Part shown: positions 46,722 through 59,372 of the stretch, in pieces
How positions within the stretch are numbered: the stretch's first letter is position 1
Layout of the letters: the number at the start of each line of letters is the position of its first letter
Origin: Poa pratensis
Lineage: Eukaryota > Streptophyta > Magnoliopsida > Poales > Poaceae
Direction of reading: 5' to 3'
Assembly: GCA_947311845.1 (NCBI GenBank)
Contig: CAMZMU010000059.1
Span: 37,561,226 to 37,625,225, forward strand
Length of the DNA stretch: 64,000 nucleotides
The notes under the pieces: model-generated
The model's input: the letters and a program-made list of their open reading frames with translations, nothing else
Databases searched by the model: none
Told to the model about the DNA's origin: nothing
Translations under genes and position numbers: made by a program

Positions 46722-48063
46722 ATGGAAAAGAGAACCTTTTGGCCATTTAGTGTTAAGAACTTTCCTCAAAATATGAATATCCCTGTTGAAATTTGAAGTA
46801 GATCATAATATCACTAAAATGATTTATGAACACCGTTTTTATGGGAAACCCAAGGAAGATCCTATACTTCATCTTAAGAAGTTTAATGAAAGATGCAAAG
46901 TGTTAAATTTGAACCATGCCAATGTTAATATGATTAAAGTTAAGCTTTTTCCCTACTCCCTAGCTGGAAAAGCCTTAGATTGGATATTAAGATGGCCACC
47001 TGGAAACTTTAGCACTTGGTTTAATTTAAAAGCTTCATTCATTGAAAGATTTTGTTCCACTGAAACAGTTTGTAATTTGAGACAAATAGTTATCACCTTT
47101 AAACAAGAAGAGGATGAACCTTTGGTAAAAACATGGGAAAGGTTTAGAGGTATAGCTTTTGGAATGGAACATGGTCTTAGAGATTGGATGCTCATGCATA
47201 TATTTTATAGAGGATTGTCTGAAACCTCTAGAGTCTTTTTGGATAATGAATGTGGGGTTCTTTTATGAATACTACTGCTGCTAACACTCATATTCTACTT
47301 GATGGCTTGCTTTTGGAAGTGAAAATTAAAGAAAGTTTAGAAAAAGCCCAAGTACCAGAAGATTTTTTGATGACCGTCATGAAATATTTAATCTATATGA
47401 TAGGGGAAGAAAAGTTGAGGAAGTTAAAATGCTTAGTGAAGTCAAGGAACCATTGCTTGACTTAGAGAATTGTAGCTTGCATGAATTAATATCTATCTTA
47501 CAAAAATTTGCAAGTGATCCTTCCATCAATGTTAACCAAGCAGGTTTTGGTTCTTATATTGCTAATCATGTTTTAAAAGAAAAGATTGCTAGGTACAACC
47601 AAGAAGCTATGATACCACCTAAGCTTGGGGATATATGGATTCCCAAAGTACTAGTAACCATTGGAAAAGAGACACACCATGCTATATTAGATCTAGGATC
47701 TAGTGTCTCTGTTTTATCTAAAGAATTATATGAAGTACTTGAATTAAAAATCTTGAAAAATGCTCTATTGAACTTGCACTTGCTGATGATTCCATTAAAC
47801 ATGCTTTAGGAAAAGTAAGTGATGTTATGGTAGAGTTGCATATGACATTTGTACCTGTTGATTTTCTAATCATGGATATGGGGAATAAAACCTCTAGTCC
47901 AATTATTCTTGGAAGACCTTTTCTTCGTACCACAGGTGCTATCATTGATTCAAAAGAAGGGAATGTGAAGTTTCAGTTTCCACACAAGAAGTGCATGGAA
48001 CACTTCCCAAGGAAGAGGGACACATCAAAGTTCAAGCTCCCTCATGAGCTTCGTCCACAATAA
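46722..48063 (+). pseudogene. gag-protease region of element B, several frame breaks
   Basis: Starts MEKRTFWPF at 46722. The gag part (46786-47268) has YGKPKEDPILHLKKF, LAGKALDWILRWPPG and IERFCSTETV, a Retrotrans_gag-type capsid domain. The later part has an aspartic-protease core with DLGSSVSVLSKELYE (DLG in place of the more usual DTG) and the flap-distal ILGRPFLRTTGA motif; it ends EHFPRKR...HELRPQ at 48063. The frame is broken at about 46790, 47254-47257, 47363-47368 and 47756-47760, each at a short homopolymer run. There is no RT or integrase downstream. Confidence 0.8.
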
Positions 48064-49706
48064 ATATCAAGTAAGAAGCCTAGCTACATGGCTATAAAGA
48101 AAGCGCTTTACGGGAGGCAACCCGGTTGTTTTTATTTTTGATTTTCTTTGTGTCCTCTTGCTGTAACAAGAGACTTAGTTTTTAGTTTTGTTTCTGGAAT
48201 TTTTAATAAAGTGCCAAGTTTTACCTATTTTGGTTTGAAAAAGTTGCTATTTGCATTCGGAGATTTTATTCCAGCACGAATCTGTGCACGGTATGATTTT
48301 TAATTCCTATTCTGTAACTCCGAATGAGCTGATATTTGAACTGTAGTTGCAACTTTTCATCCTCTGTAAGCATGAATTTTTCAGAATTTTTCGACATATT
48401 TAAGTAGGGTAGAAAAATACGTTTTGCTGCTGCTGTTTTTCTGGACAGATTCTGTCCCATTTTGTTTGATGCATTCTTTGAACTTTTAACTTGAATCTTT
48501 TTATCCAATTGAGTTTATAAGTAGGCATACAACATTATACACTTTCTGGACATTCATATGAATTTTTGTTTAAGGATTTTATGCAGCAAGCAATTCGTTT
48601 GTCTATCACTACTAATGTCGCCCCACAGAAAAGAAATGGGAGAAACGGTGTTTTGAAGTTTTTTCACAGGGATTAGAGGAGATGCACCAAGAGCTATCCA
48701 AGGATGGTGAAGACCATAAGCTTGGGGATGTGAAGACAACCCCACTGGACCAACACACTCTCGGTTTGCACACGTCTAACTTCTGTTTTTCGATCAATGC
48801 ACTTTATCGCATAAACTTGGAGCGTCTTTTATTTGTTTTTTTTTGGTTTGATTTTTGTTTGTCTTGAGACCACCACTATCATTTATATATGAGAGAGCTA
48901 CTGGAAATTTGGGTTGAATTAAGTTGGATGCTATTAAAAAGATTGGGAAAGGGATGTTTGAGTTGATTCAAAAAGATACATATAGTTGCATGATTCATAT
49001 GCTTTTAATGAATATTAATTTGCAAGTGTTTTATCAAGAGCTATCTTTTATTCATGTTTTGATGCTGAATGTTACTTTACTTTGTTTAACATGGATTGGT
49101 TAGTTCTATGGACACTTATGCATGCATTTAGACGGTCAACTTTCTCCCTCTTGCTAGCCCAAAAATTCCAACAAGTAAAAACTTGTTTTCCAACACCTTC
49201 AACCAAAGTTTTTCCAGTGAGTCCACCATATCTACCTATTAGCTTTATGCTATTCCGAGTATGTTTATCATGTTATTTTGTATTATCTATACTTCTGAAT
49301 TAAAATGCTTATGTTATTGATTGTTATGGGAAAAGTTGGTTAAAGAGCTCTCACGAACTTGATGCACACCTTACTTTTATTGCACTTAATAAACATGACC
49401 CATTGTGATTAAAATTATGAAGTTGTGAGCTTGACAAGAGTCTTGGTTGGGAGTTAGCTCATATGTGCTGTCACATGGCAAGCTTTCAACGTGCTCTTTA
49501 TATTTTGTTGATATCATGTACTTTTGTTTATGGATGCTTATCATGGTGCCAAATAAATGCGGAAACTTAGTGAGTTTAATGAGTTTGTATAAATGGCTAG
49601 AGAGACGCCTGGGCCGCTAATCTAAGCCATGCATCATTCATGGTGGAAATTTACTTACATGCTATGGTGAACCTTCAGTGATGCACCCCACAATAAAAAG
49701 GTATAC

Positions 49707-51632
49707 AACAAACAACAACAAAGCCTTTTTTCCCAAACAAGTTGGGGTAGGCTAGAGTTGAAACCCATAAAATCTCGAAACTAGGTCATGGTTCTGGCAC
49801 ATGGATAGCTAACTTCCACGCAGCCCTATCCATGGCTAGTTCTTTGGTGATATTCCAATCCTTCAGATCTCTCTTAACAGACTCCTCCCATGTCAAGTTT
49901 GGCCTACCACGACCCCTCTTAACATTCTCATCCCGCTTTATCCGTCCGGTATGCAATGGCGCTTCCAGAGGCCTACGTTCTATATGACCAAACCATCTTA
50001 GACGGTGTTGGACAACCTTCTCTTCAATTGGTGCTACCCAACTCTCTCACGTATATCATCATTCCTAACCCGGTCCTTTCTTGTGTGGCCACATATCCAT
50101 CTCAACATGCGCATCTCCGCTACACCTAACTGTTGGATATGTCGTCTCTTGGTCGGCCAACATTCTGCGCCATACAACATCGCAGGTCGAATCGCCGTCC
50201 TATAGAACTTGCCTTTTAGCTTTTGTGGCACTTTCCTATCACAGAGGACGCCAGAAGCTTGGCGCCACTTCATCCAACCAGCTTTGATTCGATGACTCAC
50301 ATCTTCATCGATATCACCATCCTTCTGGAGCATAGACCCCAAATATCGGAAGGTATCTTTCTCAGGTACCACCTGTCCATCAAGCCTAACCTCTTCCTCC
50401 TCGTGCCTAGTAGTACTGAAACTGCACCTCATGTACTCAGTTTTGGTTCTACTAAGCCTAAAACCTTTCGATTCTAGAGTCCGCCTCCACAGCTCTAACT
50501 TTCTATTAACCCCCGCCCGACTATCATCAATTAGCACCACATCATCCGCAAAGAGCATACACCATGGGATATCTCCTTGTATATCCCCTGTGACCTCATC
50601 CATCACCAAAGTAAAGAGATAAGGGCTCAAAGCTGACCCCTGGTGCAGTCCTATTTTAATTGGAAAGTCATCGGTGTCGCCATCACTTGTTCGAACACTT
50701 GTCACAACATTATCATACATATCCTTAATGAGGGTAATGTACTTTGTTGGGACTTTGTGTTTCTCCAAGGCCCACCACATGACATTCCGTGGTATCTTAT
50801 CATACGCCTTCTCCAAGTCAATGAACACCATATGAAGATCCTTCTTCTTCTCCCTGTATCTCTCCATAAGTTGTCGTACCAAGAAGATGGCTTCCATGGT
50901 AGACCTCCCAGGCATGAAACCAAATTGATTTTTGGTCACGCTTGTCAATCTTCTTAAACGGTGCTCAATGACTCTCTCCCATAGCTTCATTGTATGGCTC
51001 ATCAACTTGATTCCACGGTAATTAGTGCAACTTTGAACATCCCCCTTGTTCTTGAAGATTGGCACTAATGTACTCCGCCTCCATTCTTCGGGCATCTTGT
51101 TTGACCGAAAAATGAGGTTGAAAAGTTTAGTTAGCCACACTATCGCTATGTCTCCAAGGCCTCTCCACACCTCGATGGGGATACCATCAGGGCCCATTGC
51201 CTTGCCTCCTTTCATCCTCTTCAAAGTCTCCCTAACCTCAGCCTCCTGGATACGCCGCACAAAGCGTCGGCTGGTATCATCGGAGGAATAGTCTAGCTCA
51301 ATGGTAGAGCTCTCATTCTCTCCATTGAACAGGTCGTCGAAGTACTCTCGCCATCTACGCTTGATATCTTCGTCCTTCACGAGGAGTTGATCCGCTCCGT
51401 CCTTTATGCATTTGACTTGGTTGACATCCCTCGTCTTCCTTTCTCTCGTCTTCGCCATCTTATAGATGTCTCTTTCGCCTTCCTTCGTGTTTAGACGCTG
51501 GTAGAGGTCCTCAAACGCTCGACCCCTTGCCTCGCTCACCGCTCGCTTTGCGGCCTTCTTTGCCCCCTTGTATATCTCCATGTTGGTTGCGCTCCTGTCC
51601 AGGTGTAGGCGTCTGAAACAATCCTTCTTCTC
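49707..51632 (-). mobile_element. 5'-truncated RTE-clade LINE
   Basis: Perfect 18-bp target duplications CACAATAAAAAGGTATAC (49689-49706 and 51633-51650). The 3' end (left) has the AAC/GTT-rich tail typical of RTE elements (AACAAACAACAACAAAGCC on the plus strand). Truncated at 51632, so the endonuclease is missing. Inserted in the internal region of gypsy element B. Confidence 0.93.
49786..51632 (-). pseudogene. RTE reverse transcriptase, one frame break
   Basis: From 51632 to 50034 the frame is open and reads a complete RT domain: [101 protein letters not shown], the catalytic [18 protein letters not shown] and FRYLGSMLQ, then the C-terminal MLYGAECWP and [17 protein letters not shown]. At the C run 50037-50039 the frame is broken by one base; in the next frame it continues through RLRWFGHIERRP and WEESVKRDLKDWN to a stop at 49786. 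Otherwise undamaged, which suggests a recent insertion. Confidence 0.88.
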
Positions 51633-52120
51633 CACAATAAAAAGGTATACCAATAGTAAATAAAAAGGGTGTGGAGATTGTTCATTTTGTTTGTTTGTTT
51701 TTCCAGTGAGTCCACCATATCTAAGTAGAAGCATTTGGAAGTTAGATGAAACTTATTCATGTTTTACCTCTACTCATTTATATATGTTTCCAAAGTGTCC
51801 AACTTTTATATTCAGATTTATAAGAATACTCTATGACCATTATAGGATGTTTTTACTTTTCATTATGCATACATTTGGTTCATAGTACTTTCTTCTATGT
51901 TACACTTTGTGAATTATCATTGAACATCGTTACATTGAATATTTGATATCACTTCATAATCTATCTTGTATATTGCTACTCCTTTGAAGAATGAATCATT
52001 TGACTCTATGTAGCAATAGTAATCATCTTTGATATCCTTTTACAGTATTAAATTGCAAAGTCCATGTTAGTTTTATCACCTTCATACTCGAGGACGAGTA
52101 TAGTTTAAGCTTGGGTATGT

Positions 52121-55100
52121 TGATGCATGTAAAATGCATACATGAACTTTGCATTATATTACTTATATTTAAATCATATTTGTATCATATAAGGGTTATA
52201 TCATTGTTTTATATTGATTTTGGGAATATTACAATGTTTCTCTATTTTTCTGGAATTAACCCTGCATAGGCAGAAAACCCTATTTTCTATATTTTGATGT
52301 TTCAGGGACCCAAACGACGTCCAAATGACCTGGAAATTTACGAGCATCAGTTTTTGGAAGGAACGAAGCGTGGGAGCGAAGGAAGCGAACAAACGGAGGC
52401 CCGAGGGCTAGAAGAGGGTGGCCCACGCAGCCAGATTCCTTGGCCGCATGGGACCCACCATCTGGGCCCTCGTGGCTCCGTTGCCGTCGATCTTTTTTCC
52501 CGAGCCTCCGTCTTGACCTAAAAACGACTATAAAAATAGTCCCCGATGATACGTCTCAAACGTATCTATAATTTCTGATGTTCCATGTTGATATTATACT
52601 AATTGTTACATGTTTTATATACACTTCATATCATTTTTATGTATTTTCTGGGACTAACCTATTAACAAGATGCCACAGTGCCAGTTCCTGTTTTCTGCTG
52701 TTTTTGTATTCCAGAAAAGCTAGTATGGAAATATTCTCGGAATTGGACGAAACTTGGACAAAACCTCCTATTTTTCCAACACGAAGATGGAGTCCAGAGG
52801 AGACACAGAGGGGAGCCACGTGGCGCCCACACCATGGGGCCGCGCGGGCCCACCCCCAACCGCGCCGTGGGGTGGTGTGGTGCCCTCGTGGCTCCACAGC
52901 CGTCAACCTTTCGCCTATTTATTCCTCCCGACGCGAAAACCCTAGATACCCGAGCCATTATCAACGAAAAGTTCCAGAGACGCCGTCACCGTCAACCCTA
53001 GCTCGGGAGGGTTCAGAAGCTCTTCCTGACACCCTGCCGGAGAGGGGAATCATCACCGAAGGGCTCTACATCACCATGCCTGCCTCCGGAGTGATGCCTG
53101 AGTAGTTCATCCTTGGACTACGGGTCCATGGCAGTAGCTAGATGGTTGTCTCTCCACTTTATGCTATCATAATTAGATCTTATGAGCTGCCAATCATGAT
53201 CAAGATCATCTTATTGTAATGCTACATGTTGTGTTTGCTATGATCCGATGAATATTGAATACTATATCAAGTTGATTATCAATCTATCTTATATGTTATT
53301 TATGATCTTGCATGCTTTCCGTTACTAGTAGATGCTTTGGCCAAGTAGATGCTTGTAACTACAAGAGTGAGTATTTATTCTAGATAGTGGGTTCATGCCT
53401 CCGGTAATCTGGGAGAGTGACAATAATTTCTAAGATTGTGGATGTGTTGTTGCCACTAGGGATAAAATAACCGATGCTTAGCTTAAGGGTACGCCGTTAG
53501 GTCTAATGCATTTGTTTACTTTACGCATATTACTTAATGCAATTATCCGTTGCTTGCAAATTAATACCAACGGGGAACTCGGTATGACAACCTGGCAGTG
53601 GATTATTAGTCATAGACTTTTTGGATAACGGTCTATGTATTTTGTCGTAATGCCCACATCAATATCATAGTAATCATCATGTCATATATATGCATTGTTA
53701 TGCGCTCAATATTTTGTCAATTGCCCAGCTGTAATTTGTTCACCAGCATGTTAGTTATCTGTTATGGAGAGACACCACTAGTGAACTGTGGACCCCGGTC
53801 CTTTCTTTTATACTGATAATACAACCAACTGCAAACACTGTTAATTTTCATTCTCTGCAATTTACTACTATTTTCCACACCATACGTTTAATCCTTTGTT
53901 TTCAGCAAGCCGGTGAGATTGACAACCTCACTGTTTCGTTGAGGCAAAATAGTTTGATTGTGTTGTGTGCAGATTCCACGTTGGTGATCGAGTAACGGCG
54001 CCACCAACAACCTTCAGAAGTGATTTCTTGCTTCTACTGGTCGATTAAACCTTGGTTTCATACTGAGGGAAACTGCTGCTATACTGCTTCATACCTTCCT
54101 CTTGGGGTCTCCCAGCGAACGTGTGATCCACGCAATCACCCGGTGCACTTCGGAAAGGAGAGCCGCAGAAACACAGAAACCACGAAACAGAGACCTAGAG
54201 TTGCAGATTGGAGGGGAAAACTCCGGCGGGGCACTGCCGGCGTGGTCTCCATCTTCTCCAACGACTTATCCACCGTCTCCATGATGAAGAGGGAGTAGTC
54301 CACTCCTGGACTATGGGTTTGTGGAAGTAACTTATGTATCTCTCCTCTCTTGAGCTTCACTAATTAGTACCGTATGAGCTGCTGAACATGATTACGGTCA
54401 TCTATGTAATACCTTTATGGTGGATCTTTATATGAGTTAATATATGTTTGAGATTGCAATAGTTTTGTTTCAGTTATGAAAGTAGATGCATATTATGTAC
54501 CCTGTTCTTGTTTACTTGTTATGATCAAGCATGTGTATGAGAGCGTGTGAGGGGAACGTGTGCATTAGTTGGAGTAACGGGGGTGGCTAGTGCGGTGAAC
54601 TTGAGAGAAAGTTCCGCGATCCACTTTGGTTTTTACCTTACTTTGTTGCCTCACTAGGGATAAAGAAAAATACCTTACTACCGGAGATGTGGGTGTGACC
54701 ATTGCCACTACTCCATGACTAGATCTAGCATGTTCTTATTTTAACTTCATGTCATGATACTTAATGTTATGCTCTGATTTATATTAATTACAAAGGTGTT
54801 ATGATTTAGTTCGCATAGATCTCTATGTTAGGACATGATGCCCATATAATTAGTAACTTGTCATGAAACCTTTTTGTTGCAATCTCATATGTCAATTCTA
54901 GTGTTCCATTGTCTACCACTTTATTAAAGAGAGAGTGCATTTGTGAAACCATGAACCCCGGTCTATTTTTAATCATAAGAAACACCTTTCCAACAACTTT
55001 TATCCACTTTACATTTTCTGCCATTTAAAAATCCGAAAATACAAAAACACTGTTACATCTTGCATTCACAATACAAAACCCAAAAATATTATCCATCATT

Positions 55101-55428
55101 GTTTCCACCATCCTTGCATATTTATCTATCATCATTGCATATTTATTTACTGTTTTGCATTCATTTTATTTTGATATCATTCTCACACCTTGTGCTTGAC
55201 AACCACTTGGTGAGGTTGAGGGCCAAAACAATTTACTTTGTTTTCTAGGTTTTCAAGAGAAGGATAAGAAGATAAATCTTTCACCACTGATTCCCCGAGA
55301 GTTCGATATTAAACCCTCGAGTCATCCCTCGTGGGGAAAACCGTCTTTCCTATACTATACACTCTGCACTTGGAGTCTCAACCTAAACCATATTCTTTTG
55401 ACGCAGGTAACTACGTCAAGGGCCATCA
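52121..55428 (+). repeat. 3' LTR of element B, with solo LTR C inside
   Basis: Matches the 5' LTR 44746-46472 once C (52547-54138) and its duplication are removed; net length about 1711 bp. Small indels distinguish the copies, for example about 29 bp near 54817. Confidence 0.9.
52547..54138 (+). mobile_element. Solo LTR C, TGATACGTC family
   Basis: 1592 bp, TGATACGTCTCAAACG to GCAATCA, with CCCGA before (52542-52546) and CCCGG after (54139-54143). No internal region. The youngest layer of the nest together with the RTE LINE. Same family as element A's LTRs. Confidence 0.88.
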
Positions 55429-55433
55429 GCTGG

Positions 55434-55704
55434 CCACCGACGCCGTCCTTTCGCCTATAAATTGCATCTAATCGGGAACCCTAGATACCCAAGCAAAAAT
55501 CCACGAAATTTTTTGAGGCCGCCGTCGTCTTCAACCCTAGTTCGGGAGGGTTTCTGCAGTTCTTTCCGGCACCTTGCCGGAGGGGAAATCATCACCGGAG
55601 GGCTCTACATTACCATGCCTGTCTCCGGAGTGATGCGTGAGTAGTTCTCCACAGGATTATGGGTCCATAGCAGTAGCTAGTTGGTAGTCTCTCCACCTTG
55701 TGCT
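55434..55704 (+). repeat. 5' LTR of element A, second part, truncated
   Basis: Continues the LTR after element B (CCACCGACGCCGTCC, TATAAATTGCATC). It stops matching the 3' LTR at about 55704, after CCTTGTGCTA, where about 1 kb of LTR and the primer site are missing. Confidence 0.85.
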
Positions 55705-55742
55705 AATCACCATGCCTGTTTGAAGAGAAAATTAAAAAACCT

Positions 55743-56417
55743 ATGAAACTTTATTTGTATAACAATCATGATAGTAGCAATATTATTAGCATACATTCTT
55801 TGAACACCATTATTGCTAATGCCATGGAAAGCTCTAAGCTTGGGGAAGCTGGTTTTGATGAAAATATTCTTTTTAGTCCCCTAGCTTTGGAGGAGGAAAT
55901 TTGCTTTGATGATACTGCGCCTCCAATTTACGATGATTATAATGATTGTGATATTTTAGTTCCACCTACTATTGAGGATAAAGTTTATTATGATTATACT
56001 ATGCCTATAATTTATGATGATTACAATGATGGCTGTGATAGTTTTAGTCCCACTATTACTAATGAAATTGATTATGCTTATGTGGAGAGTAATGATAGTT
56101 CTATGCATGTGGATCATGGTAAGAATGCTTTATGTGATAGCTATATTGTTGAGTCTATTCATGATGCTACTGAAAATTATTTTGAGAGAGAAAAATATGG
56201 TTGTAGAAATCTTCATGTTATTAAATTTCCTCTCGTTATGATGAAAGTTTTGAGCTTTATCTTGTGTTGCTTCTATATACTATTTGCTTTAAGACCTAAT
56301 GGTCAATATGAGAGAGGGAGACATTGTTTCATATATCTCAATAATATTAAGTCTCCTCTCTTTATGTTGAAAGTTTTGAAATTGCACTTGTTTTGCCTTC
56401 CTATGCTAGTCACCTGA
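55743..56417 (+). CDS. Acidic internal frame of element A, unknown function
   Basis: 224 codons from MKLYLYNNHD. The middle is very rich in Asp and Tyr and contains repeated PPIYDDYND / PIIYDDYND units; the C-terminus is hydrophobic (about residues 170-190 and 205-224). No protease, RT or integrase motif. The SSKLGEAGFDENILF segment follows the GCTTGGGGAAGC sequence. It may be a relic of a gag-like frame or an extra ORF of this gypsy family; the frame is open without breaks, but start and function are unknown. Confidence 0.45.
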   Translation: MKLYLYNNHDSSNIISIHSLNTIIANAMESSKLGEAGFDENILFSPLALEEEICFDDTAPPIYDDYNDCDILVPPTIEDKVYYDYTMPIIYDDYNDGCDSFSPTITNEIDYAYVESNDSSMHVDHGKNALCDSYIVESIHDATENYFEREKYGCRNLHVIKFPLVMMKVLSFILCCFYILFALRPNGQYERGRHCFIYLNNIKSPLFMLKVLKLHLFCLPMLVT

Positions 56418-58444
56418 AGAGTTTTAGATTTAAGCATGTTTTATATATGTTTCTTGATGCTCTCTTTATTTTTCAACTCTTATCCTTATGTGAGCATCAT
56501 AAATGTTACTGTGCCTAGCTGAAAGGCGTTAAAGAAAAGCGCTTGTTGGGAGACGACCCAATTTTATTTCCTGTTATTTTTTGCTTTCTTGAGTCAAGGA
56601 GGTTGTTTACTTCTGTAACAACTCCTTTGTATATTTTCATTTTTGATGTGCCAAGAAAAGGCTATAATGCAAGAGGGTGGTAAAGTTTTATTTGCTGTCC
56701 AGAAACAGATTTCTATACCTCACGGTAAAAATTCGTGAAAAATCACGGATTACTATTTTAATATGTAAATGTTTTAGCAGAAGCCTGAACTTATTACCTA
56801 TCTTTCATTAGTTAACTGTTTCTGATTTGAGCATCGGAAGTGCCTCAAAAAAATTCGTCTTTATGGACTGTTCTGGTTTTGACAGATTATGTCTTTGTTT
56901 TGCATTGTCTCTTTTGCAAGTTTAGATTCACGTTCTTCGGGGGGATCATGATCTTGCTTAGTAACAGTAGCTAATGTTTGAACTAAAGTATGCAATGTGT
57001 TTTTGTAGAATCAAGTGAGTTTATGTTTTGATGCACTGACCCCTCTAATAAAGTTTGCGAGTTATCTTTGTGTGAAGGAAGTTTTTAAATATTAGGAGAG
57101 GAGGATGATATAAGAAGATCAAGAAGAAGAGAGAAAGTTTAAGCTTGGGGAGGATCCCTTGGATCTCCCCAGCATATATCAAGAAGACTCAAGCATCTAA
57201 GTTTGGTGATGGCCAAGGCATCCCCTTCTTCATCAACATATTATCAGGTCGCATCTAGTGAGACTATATTTTTATTGCTTCACATATTGTGTGCCGTTCT
57301 TGGAGCGTCTGTGTGTTTTATTTTATTTTCTGTTTTGTTTTTGTTTTGTTTTCTGATCATAACTTAGTTGGATCCTAGCACTCTTGTTTGGGAGAGAGAC
57401 ACGCTCCGCTTTTTCATTAGAATACTCATATTCTTCACTTATACTTATTGAGTATTCTTATTTAGCACTGCTATGCTATTAACTCTTGTTTTTCATGTAT
57501 CTCTTATTGAGAGCTATTGGTTATTTTATAGAAAGTACTCTCTTGCTTCACTTATATTTGTTTGGAGAGTTGTATAATTGGCGTCTAGTTGGAACAGAAA
57601 ATGCAAAAGTGTGTGGTAGTTGTATAATGGAAAAACTTGCATAGTCTTGTAGATCATTGAACTTTGATAACTTGATTCCTTGCAAATGTTTTGAGATATT
57701 AAGAAATTAGATGTTAAATGCTTGCTGGTTAATTAAAGCTAAAATCTGATTAGTGGTTGTGTTATTAAAACTTGTATCGTACTACAAACTCTTAAATTGT
57801 TGAAGGTGTAGTTGGACTTGATAGCTTCTCATGTCTGAAGGTTTTTGGAAACAACATATTTGCGTGCTAAGGTCGAGTGATCTAGCGGGGTACTTGTGCC
57901 TCCGTGAATGGCCCTCCTTGGGGTAAATTTAATCATGCTCTTAATATTGAACCTGCTAGTTGTTTGCAATAAACTTGTGAGTTCTTTTTTACTAATGTTG
58001 AACTACGGTTTTTGGCACTTCCACCATCCATATTTTGCTAGCCTCTTCGGTGTTGTGCATTGCCTTCTGCTCACATTGATAGTTGTGCATACTTCGCCAG
58101 TACATCCAACCCCGTGGGAGAACTTCATCTTGTTCTCCAACACATAACCCAAACATCTTCCTCAAAACAGCCACCATAACTACCTATCACAGCATTTCCA
58201 TAGCTGTTCCGAGATATATTGCCATGCAACTTCCACCTTACATTACATGACTTGTTGTCATTCATCATTGTTATATATTGCTTTGCATGATTCTATACAG
58301 CTGATGTGTGGTTTTACCCATGTTACGCTAATCATTGCACATCCTGCTACACTGGCAAGGCATACAGTTTTATACATCATGTTTTTTTATTATGAGTTAT
58401 TTGTACCAAAAATTGTGTTGTCATATTAGAGTGTTGCCCCTACA

Positions 58445-58544
58445 GTGAGGGAGAGAAAAGTGAAAAAGCCACGAGGCCATTGAAAAGAGAAACAGAAAAA
58501 GAAAAAAAAAAGAAAAAGGAGAAAAAAAATAAAGAGAGAGGGGG
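58445..58544 (+). repeat. Purine-rich A/G tract in element A
   Basis: About 100 bp, over 85% purine, with AAAAAGAAAAAAAAAAGAAA-type sequence. Lies about 0.9 kb before the 3' LTR; a low-complexity tract and not the polypurine primer itself. Confidence 0.75.
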
Positions 58545-59372
58545 CAACATTACTATCCTTTATCAACACTTGTGCTCATGTTTAGCACCAGTTTTATAGT
58601 CATCATTTGTGCTAGTAGCACCTATGTTTCATATGAGAGAGTTCTCATGTTTCATTAGTATAACTATATGGGGAATTTACGTTATAGAACTTGGGTTGTA
58701 TATTCCAATGATGAGCCTCCTCAAAAGTGCTCTAGGTCTTCATGAGCAACCAAGTTGGATGCACCCCCACTAGTTCCATCGGAGAGCTTTCATACACTTA
58801 TAGCTCTATGTGCATCTGTTGCATGGCAATCACTACTCCTTGCATAGCTTCGATTATAAGACTTCCTCTTGTCCAATGATCATTTATAGCTTTGTGAGCC
58901 TTTCTTCCATTGGCCTTCCAAACCCCATTATTATTCTCTTTGCCATAACATCTGGTGCCAATACCAAATGCTTACGCTCACCGGTTGAGTAAAACTTCTA
59001 ACCAGTGAATTCATTACGTTTGTGATACTTTTGCTTGACTGGATCCTTTCTATGTTTGTGAAAGATTGCTGGATGCTTGAGTAGAAGGAGAACTTCTATA
59101 CTGAATGGTTAAAACATCTATAATAAACTTTGTACGGTTTCATGTCTTTATAGCAACTTCCATGAAAGTTTTTACTTGTTTAATTGTCTTGCTTTATTCA
59201 TCTATGTTTTAATATCAAACATAGACTTTTGCTTTGAATGATTTGATCTCAGCTCACATGCTTTACATTACTATATGATCAAGATTATGTTGGTAGCATG
59301 TCACCTCAAAAATTATCTTTGTGTTATCGTTTACCTACTCGAGGACGAGTAGGAACTAAGTTTGGGGATGCT

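Larger units (their letters stand above)
44746..55428 (+). mobile_element. Gypsy-type LTR retrotransposon B, gag-protease only
   Basis: Inserted in the 5' LTR of element A with perfect 5-bp duplications GCTGG (44741-44745 and 55429-55433). LTRs: 44746-46472 and 52121-55428 (the latter holding solo LTR C). A tRNA-Asp primer site follows the 5' LTR. The internal region codes for gag and a retroviral-type protease (46722-48063), then about 4 kb without RT, RNase H or integrase, containing an RTE LINE. The 3' end has CTCGAGGACGAGTATAG and TTTAAGCTTGGGTATGT before the LTR. Counting by eye, about 5 differences in the first 160 LTR bases suggest an insertion within the last one to two million years (rough inference). 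Confidence 0.92.

Noticed and set aside
50643..50957. Plus-strand frames over the RTE element
   Set aside because: Shadows of the minus-strand reverse transcriptase.
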